A DNA stretch of 64,000 nt from Persicaria tinctoria (Eukaryota > Streptophyta > Magnoliopsida > Caryophyllales > Polygonaceae): the NCBI GenBank assembly GCA_037127255.1, contig JBANSL010000012.1, positions 33,409,115-33,473,114 of the forward strand, written 5' to 3'. The notes beneath the pieces are model-generated. The model was not told where the DNA came from and ran no database searches. It saw only the letters and a list, made by a program, of their open reading frames with translations. Numbering within the stretch: position 1 is the stretch's first letter; every line of letters begins with the position of its first letter. Shown here piece by piece: positions 57,320-64,000 of the stretch. Made by a program: the position numbers and the translations under genes.

Positions 57320-59237
57320 AATCACCTCATACTTAAGCTTGCTTTTCCCCAAGCAATAACTTGGATGGTCATTTAGGGGAAGAATTCAAAACTCTCAACA
57401 TCCTATATTCATTCTCATATAACTCTGCAATCAATTACCATCATCGAAAAGGTACTTGTGCCACAAATCCATGCATGTGCAAATAAAAAGAAACATCTAC
57501 TCATAAAAGGAGGGTTATGCAAAAATAATTCATGTGACAAAGCATTAATAATCAAGAGAACTTTAATTAAGCTCAATAAGGAGTAGATTGGTAAAAGGCT
57601 AAAGGTGGGCAATTTTTGGCAATGTGATGCTAATAATCTGGGGAAATGGAGTACTTTCCAAATTGAATTTCCACTTTTCTTCTTCATAAGATTCATCACC
57701 TTTCATATTGCTTTTGTCAATAATAATGCTTTTACCTCTCTAACCTCAGCACCGCCTTCTCGCGAGTCGCAAACATGGGTGTCATGAATGACCCCGTATA
57801 CTCAGTGCTTCAGACTCCTCACATGTGTGTCCCATCTCGTCAAACTATTATCTCAGCGACCAGGGTCGATCTACCTTTATCTCCTGAGGTGGCCGGATTT
57901 TCTTTCACTCATTAAATTTTCCATATATTTTCAATTCAAATCATTCCTTCCAAACTCCAAATATGATAACAACCACACAAATACCATATAACATCTCCAT
58001 AATGTAACATCATTCTCAACATAATCCCCAGATAGAAAATAAGGTAAAGAATGGCAATATTTAGAACATGTGGAGCAAAATTTGAAATAAGTCATAATAT
58101 GGCTTTGCGATGCATAAGCATAGGTAAGGCTAGGAATATAACAATATGAGCATATATGGAAATATAAAGTCCTCCATCCTCTTATCATGCAACATGTCAA
58201 AAGCAATATCAAATTTTACCTCCTTTCATGGTTTTCAAGAAATAATGCACTTCATTGTGACTTTCCTTTACTAAACAATTTCATGCTATATCTCTAATGA
58301 ATTCAATTTTGCATCTTCGAGTTCAATTATAACTTCCATGACACTATTTCTTTTACACAATTTACAAGCATTGAGAGATGTCTCATAGAACTTTGAGTTT
58401 AGCAATTATACACAAGAATTTAAAATTTACCCAAAATTCACCATGTAAAACCAAAAGCAAGAATAAAACATACTCCCTCCTATCACAAATGTAAGACACT
58501 TTTATTTTATGCACGTAGTTTAAGAAGCGAAAAACTATATGAAATATTAATTTTTTTAATTAAATTTTTGTACAGTATAAAACTTATTATTAATAAATAT
58601 TATATTGTAAAAAAATTTAATTAAAAAAATTCATATTTTATATAGTTTTTAGCTCCTTAAACTACGTGCACAAAACTAAAAAATCTAACATTTATAATCG
58701 GAGGGAGTATAATAATGATAATGAGCTTTTCCCCCACCCCATACTTAAAATATACAGTGTCCTCATTGTATAAAATCAATATAAAACAAAAGTAAAGGAA
58801 GGAACTCACCGAATAATGCGTTGTAGAGTCGAAACAGGGCCGTCGAGTAACTGGGTTGGTCGACGTCGAAGAACTTGGTCGACGTTGAGCAAACTGGCAG
58901 TGTCAAGTGGAATGGTGAAGTCGAGGAAGATTCTGGCTTGGTTGACGTCGAGTTGGCCTACTCGATGTCGAGTAGTTTTGGGTTGCTCCTCTTGGTCGAT
59001 TTCGACTGGCCTAGTCGATTTCGACTAACTTTCATGGACTTCTTTTTTCCACTCTTTGCGATCCTTTTTATGCTTTTCGGCCTAAAAATGTTAGTTTTCA
59101 CACGAAGACAATACCTTCCACATGATAAACAAAAACAAACAAAACATAAACCAAAAGTTCCAAAGTCCCAAAATTCAAAAAGTTTTATGTACATGCTCTA
59201 GATTTTAGAGTCGCTAGGCCGACTTCTCCGTTTGTGC
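57320..59237 (-). mobile_element. Element B internal 3' non-coding region
   Basis: Homologous to 377-2251 of element A, with a Stowaway MITE at 58473. No coding region apart from a motif-rich block near 58830-59030 that matches the block at 1680-1880 of A. Confidence 0.7.
58473..58707. mobile_element. Stowaway-type MITE
   Basis: Termini CTCCCTCC...GGAGGGAG flanked by TA on both sides (58471-58472 and 58708-58709). The two halves are largely inverted copies (GCACGTAGTTTAAG on the left, CTTAAACTACGTGC on the right), giving a 235-bp fold-back element, as for non-autonomous Tc1/mariner MITEs. It is absent from the matching position of element A. Confidence 0.88.
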
Positions 59238-61926
59238 TCAAAGACCGTTAATGTGGGGCCCCCTTGTTCTTGGCCCTTCTCCTAGATCATGTAGGTCCTG
59301 ATTGTAGTATGCAAGCTCAGCTGATAGGTGGTCGCTTGCATAACATCCCTTTCCTTTCTTCTTCTTCTTTCCAACTCTCATCCTTTGCCACGGGGCCTTA
59401 CCTCCCCTTAAATACTTATTAAATTTATTAATGGACTGAGGACGAGTAGAAATCATACCTGAACTTACCGTTTCGGGCCCAAAACAGAAATCTTCGGGCT
59501 GGGGGTCAGTCGATATCGAGTGATAAGGGTCGATATCGAGTGCAGGGACCCCATACTCAGGCTTTTGGTAGGTTCGGGGCTTAACAGAGGAGGTCGATAT
59601 CGAGTTGGTGATGTTGATATCGAGCTATGTCTTGGTGCTTTCCTCCGTTGTTTGCTTGATCCCGTGGTTGCTGATGCTCTTCATCTCCAGCCATGAAACT
59701 TCCTCTTTTGCAGGGCCAAAAGAGAAATCTAAGATCTCGTCGCCTATCATGAAGGTGAGCAATCGCTGCTTTACACTGATTTTAGCATCTTCCGTAGCTA
59801 AGAATGGTCTACCAAGGATAATAGGGCTAGTAGGATCTTCAACACAATCTATAATAAGGAAATTAGCGGGGATATAGAACTTACCAACCTGGACAGGGAC
59901 ATTCTCGACCATACTTGTAGGGATGACCACTGTGTTGTTTGCTTGATAAGGGCATGATACTCACGCTTGCTCCTAAATCACACAAGAACTCATATTTATA
60001 TTGTCCAAATCTCACAGTAATAGAGAACTTACCAGGGTCAGGTCTCTTATCAGGGAAGTCTATCCTTTTGCATTTGCCGACGATTTCTGAGATATATCGC
60101 TTGTTGCTAAGGAGTTCCTTGAGGAACTTGACATATGTAGGCATCTCTTGAAGAGATTCTGTAAAAGGAATTGAAACATTCAGTTATTGAAGCATCTTAA
60201 CAAACCTTTTAAACCTACCTGCAGCGGGATATTTCAGCGCCTTGGAAGGGAAATGAAGTGTCTTTTTCGGAGCCAGAACAGATGTCGGAGGTGCTGCAGA
60301 TTAGTCGATGTTGACTGGAGGGGACTCGATATTGAGTTCATGTGGGTCGATATCGACCTTGTGCTGCTCGATATCGATTGGTGGAGTCGAAGTCGAGGTG
60401 GCTGGTGCTGCAGAGGCAATATCGACTAGTCCATGCTCAATATCGACTATTGTCTGGCCGATATTGACCTGGGTATAGTCGAAATCGACCTGCTGTTCAG
60501 TAGTTCCGTCTGCTGCTTCTCCGACCTCTAGCTTGTGCAGTTGGCGACCGCTCCTCAGTTTTACAACAGCGACATGTCCGGTCTTCCCCTTGGGATTTGG
60601 TTCTGTCTGCCCAGGGACTTTCCCGATCGGTCGTGGAATTTGTGCCGCGAATTGACCCATCTGGGTCTCTATGTTCCTCTTCCAAAAGTCCAGCTCTCCA
60701 AATCTTGTATTGATGTTCTGGAGCTGATTGTTTATGGTGCCTTGATTCCGGCGCATCTCGTCAAGGATGAGCTGTAGATCATCCTTCCGCTGGTCCCTTT
60801 TTGGATGTCCTGGAGCTCTGTATGGCGGGGGGTTCCTAGGGGCACCTTGGTTCCATTGTGGTAGTTGGAACCTTTGGCCCCCCATATAGCGATTGGGACC
60901 CCCTGCGTAAGCTACCTCTTCGTGAGTTTCTGCCATCCTGACTTGCTCTATATGTGGGCACTCTGTAGCGGTGTGCCGCTGGGAGCCACATTCGATGCAG
61001 GGCTGGTTGACAGAAAGATACTTGACTTGCTTGAGGAGCTTGCGATTCTGATCTCTGTAGTGCTGCTCCTTGACATCTGGGTCAATCTCCTTAGAAGGCT
61101 CATAGAGGGGCATGGATGGGGCTAGCCTGGCATAGGCATTCTTGTCATAGTTTGTCGCCATCCCATACTTATTGTCGTAGTTGGTAAGCTTGTTGAGGGT
61201 AACCCATGCGTCAGTTGGTGGCATTGCCAGATACTCATAATGAGTATACTGGTTGATCCTATCCTTAGCGTCCTGATCAAGAGAATTGAAGATGATCTCC
61301 TGGACGACATAGGGTGGCTGTCCATGTGTAGGGCAGGATCGCAGTAGATCCTTATATCGTTCCCATGCTTTTGCTAGCGGCTCCCCAGGCTTCTATTTGA
61401 AAGCTGTAATCTTCTGGCGGAGGAGTGCTATCTTAGCAGGAGGAAAAATTTTGTTGAGAAATTCCTGCCTTACTTCAGCCCATGTTGTGAGGGATCGTGG
61501 AGGGAGACCTTCAAGCCACTTCAATGTTGGACCGGCCAGAGACCAATGAAAAGCCTTCATCATGACATATTCCAAAGTGGTACCTTCAGCAAGAGTATGA
61601 CACATATAAGAAAAGTTGGTAATATGTTGAAGAGGACATTCATTAAACCTTCCGTAAAAGGTATTATTTTTAATCTCAATTAGGAAAGCAGTGCGAATTT
61701 CAAAATTATTTTCAGGGATTAGAATGGTAGATTCAGACACGACGAGAGTCGGGTGCATGTAATCCTCTTCAGTGGTAGGGTATTGAGCAAGCTCAGCTTC
61801 TACTTGCTTCCTTCGCTCAGCTTCCTACTCCCTGCGTGCTCTCTCAGCGGTGAGAGCAGTATCCTTGGATTCTAATTCCGCCCTAAGCCTCTCAATCAAC
61901 TCGGCTTATGTTTATGCGGCCGCCAT
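59238..61926 (-). pseudogene. gag-protease of TR-GAG element B, broken
   Basis: It starts at the ATG ending at 61926, followed within a few codons by stops. The gag core continues (61758: MHPTLVVSESTILIPENNF...; WLEGLPPRSLTTWAEV), then a zinc knuckle CIECGSQRHTATEC near 61000, and QNINTRFGELDFWKRNIE in the part that element A truncates. TCGATATCGA-rich codons follow, then the protease start DLGASVSIMPLS near 59960. There a deletion of about 60 bp relative to A shifts the frame. ILGRPFLATEDAKISVK follows in the shifted frame. No polymerase follows protease. Confidence 0.85.
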
Positions 61927-62075
61927 GACTCCTTTCAATCTAGTGTGGATGTGTATAAGGCATTCTGGATCGTCTAAGGCGTCAAACTCAGGTGCTTGAC
62001 CAGAACGGCGTATACACCTGCAAAGTAACTCAAGGCAAACGTGAGATTTAACTACCTAAGGCGCGAATGATTGCT

Positions 62076-62093
62076 TCCCCGGCAACGGCGCCA
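62076..62093 (-). other. Primer-binding site of element B (tRNA-Asp)
   Basis: The minus strand reads TGGCGCCGTTGCCGGGGA, intact, three bases inside the LTR end at 62097. This is the site usual for Athila-type elements. Confidence 0.9.
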
Positions 62094-62096
62094 ATT

Positions 62097-63350
62097 TGTT
62101 GTAGGAGGAAATCGAGTTCAATAAATAAAATAAATCAAACCGGATTATGCCCACGCAAATAATTACAAGACCTCCTCCTGATGTAGCAGCGGGAAGTCAG
62201 GATCGATCCTCGAGGAAGCGTGTCAGCGGATCCTAGACAGCGGATAAATCTCACGTCGATTTCGACTCAGGGGGACAACTCGATATCGACTGTTGGCACT
62301 CGATATCGACTGGTTCCAGTCGGTTTCTTGGATTCTGCAGTCGGCTGGCAAATATCAACAAGGCTTGCTCGATATCGACTGTGTTCACTCGATATCGACC
62401 CGTCTTACTCGAAGTCGACCTGTTTTTCTGCAGAGACTCAAATGAGCAGCGATCTTTCTGGATCGAAAATCAGAAGTCAATATCGACCTATAGAAGGTCA
62501 ATATCGAGCAGTAACAGTAACAAAAATAAAGAAGAAAGCTTTTGTAGATTTTGGAATTAATTTTCTATAAAAGAAAACTTCCAAGTTCGGGGTTTGCAAC
62601 AACGATAACTAAACATGCATAAGGCAAGATAAATAACGATAATCATGCAAATCGCATCGAAGGATCAAGCTTTCGCCTTTTCCAACAATTAGATAACTCT
62701 TTCAAGAAACCCTAATTGTATCAACGGATTTGATGTTTATAATCCAAGTGGTTAGCATGGATCTCTATTAAATAGGCAACAAACATATAAAAGGTAGTAG
62801 ATGCTCAAGGTCGGATCTTTACCTCAAACACGCATGGCTATCGTCGGGCTCGCCCCAACCGTAGAAGTGGGTGGACTACTCGCGCCTCATCGCAATCGCA
62901 GACATTGATAAATGAAAAGAAATTTGCATTAACTATATTCAAAGTTTTTACAATCACGGCACTCAAACTTTCGTAGAATGCCAAAACCCTAAAACCCTTG
63001 AACTCCTAAACTCTATGTGGAACTACTTCTCTTTCTCTAGAATTGAATTGTATGATGAAATGAATAAAAACCAGCCCTATAGGCTTTATTTATAGGCTTC
63101 CAATCCTTACTAATCAAGGAAGGAAATTCTATCTATATCTATATCTATCTATCTAATAACATAACATAAAAACTTGGAAATGAAGGAAATAAATCAACTA
63201 GGACTATATCTAATGTAGGTAAATATCTTCTCTTGAATTGATAGATCTTGATAGAACTTGCTCTTGTGGATACCACCATTGGATTTGGTATAGAAACTTA
63301 ACAAGAACCCGGACTAGCCCGATTTCGGCTTTTCTGGGTCTAGTCGATAT
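62097..63350 (-). repeat. 5' LTR of element B, interrupted
   Basis: Begins TGTTGTAGGAGG and matches 55462-56720 closely, with a TATA-like CTATAAATAAAG at 63084-63095. It is interrupted at 63350 (after GATAT) by another LTR; the rest of this LTR should resume outside the window. Confidence 0.85.
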
Positions 63351-64000
63351 TGTTGTTGCAGGAGGATGGTCAAGTATGAAATAAATATGAAATAAAGATC
63401 AGACTGACTTCCCTGTCTCGGCAAATAAATACAAGACTTCCTCCCGTTGTAGTAAGAGAAAAGTCAGGATCGAATCCACGAGGAAGCACGTCAGCAGTTC
63501 TTAAGTAGCAACAGATCCTCACAGACAAAGCAGCAGAAAGATAGAAACACAGAAACAAATGCAGAAACAGAAATAAAACAGAAAATAACAAACAAAAGCA
63601 ACGAACTAAACGAAGACAGAAAAGACAAAGCAAAGCAAAAAGTAAAATAAATCGAGGACACATAAGTTACTCGATATCGACTAGCTGTCCTCTATATCGA
63701 CAAGAAGTGATGAAAGCAGAAAACAGAAACGGAAGCAAACAACTCGAGGCAGACAACAATCAACTCGATCTCGACCTAGCCTACTCGAGATCGACTAGAA
63801 ACTGCAAAGACAGAAACTTGAAAACATACAACGGAAACAGAAAATTCAACTCGACACAGACTGGACCCTACTCGATATCGAGTACAACCCACTCGAGATC
63901 GACAAAGCTCTACTCTACGTCGACTGGGAGACAGAAATTTAAAGTGCAAATTCTCGAACACAGAACTCAGAATTTCAACGAAATAAATTCAATATATTAA
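63351..64000 (-). mobile_element. LTR of a further TR-GAG-type element, cut by window edge
   Basis: Starts TGTTGTTGCAGGAGG and shares long stretches with the solo LTR at 10507 (for example ACAAGACTTCCTCCCGTTGT and CAGGATCGAATCCACGAGGA). It inserted into element B's 5' LTR. Whether it is solo or part of a full element cannot be seen. Confidence 0.75.

Overview
The window is nuclear DNA of a flowering plant, probably a eudicot. It holds one intact protein gene embedded in layers of transposable elements. The evidence is a spliced mitochondrial-type FTSH4 protease gene with GT..AG introns and plant-type elements: Athila-like gag-protease retroelements primed by tRNA-Asp, LTR elements primed by initiator-Met tRNA, Mutator-like elements with captured host exons, a Helitron terminus, an L1-type LINE and a Stowaway MITE. 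The species cannot be named from the sequence.

Layout. 1-13405: a rearranged cluster of one gag-protease-only (TR-GAG-like) retroelement family, element A. It runs on the minus strand (LTR, internal region, PBS, LTR) and continues into a large inverted LTR-to-LTR palindrome centred near 9174/9175; one arm is split by a solo LTR with a perfect 5-bp target duplication. 14984-19185: a non-autonomous LTR element (LARD1) with perfect 5-bp duplications, an iMet PBS and a frameshifted ORF. 19703-20345: a Helitron 3' end with a frameshifted helicase tail. 20765-21925: a short Pack-MULE-like element. 22777-28938: an AT-rich tandem repeat split by a 5.1-kb MULE-like element that carries exons resembling ARL1 and proteasome beta-3, a tRNA-like sequence and minisatellites.

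29398-35974 (minus): FTSH4, seven coding exons, 720 aa, apparently intact, with a TRIM-like element and a MITE in its introns. 36307-44033: a MULE with ~790-bp terminal inverted repeats starting about 330 bp upstream of the FTSH4 ATG. It contains a decayed LINE, an ARF pseudogene and two opposed tRNA-like sequences.

45303-64000: nested retroelements, all on the minus strand. Element C (TR-GAG family) is interrupted by a second LARD (46993-50311, perfect 5-bp duplication) and by element D; D is interrupted by element B (TR-GAG); B's 5' LTR is interrupted by a further LTR running off the window.

The most unusual signal is a short motif, TCGA-NN-TCGA, often extended to TACTCGA-NN-TCGAGTA. It is packed into the LTRs and into the gag-protease reading frames of the TR-GAG elements, with a different favoured centre in each family. 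Its half-site TCGAGTAC is also clustered behind the PBS of the otherwise unrelated LARD elements. This looks like a shared DNA-level signal, for example a protein-binding site, spread through several retroelement families. The second notable structure is the LTR palindrome, which could be read from an LTR promoter into a long hairpin RNA.
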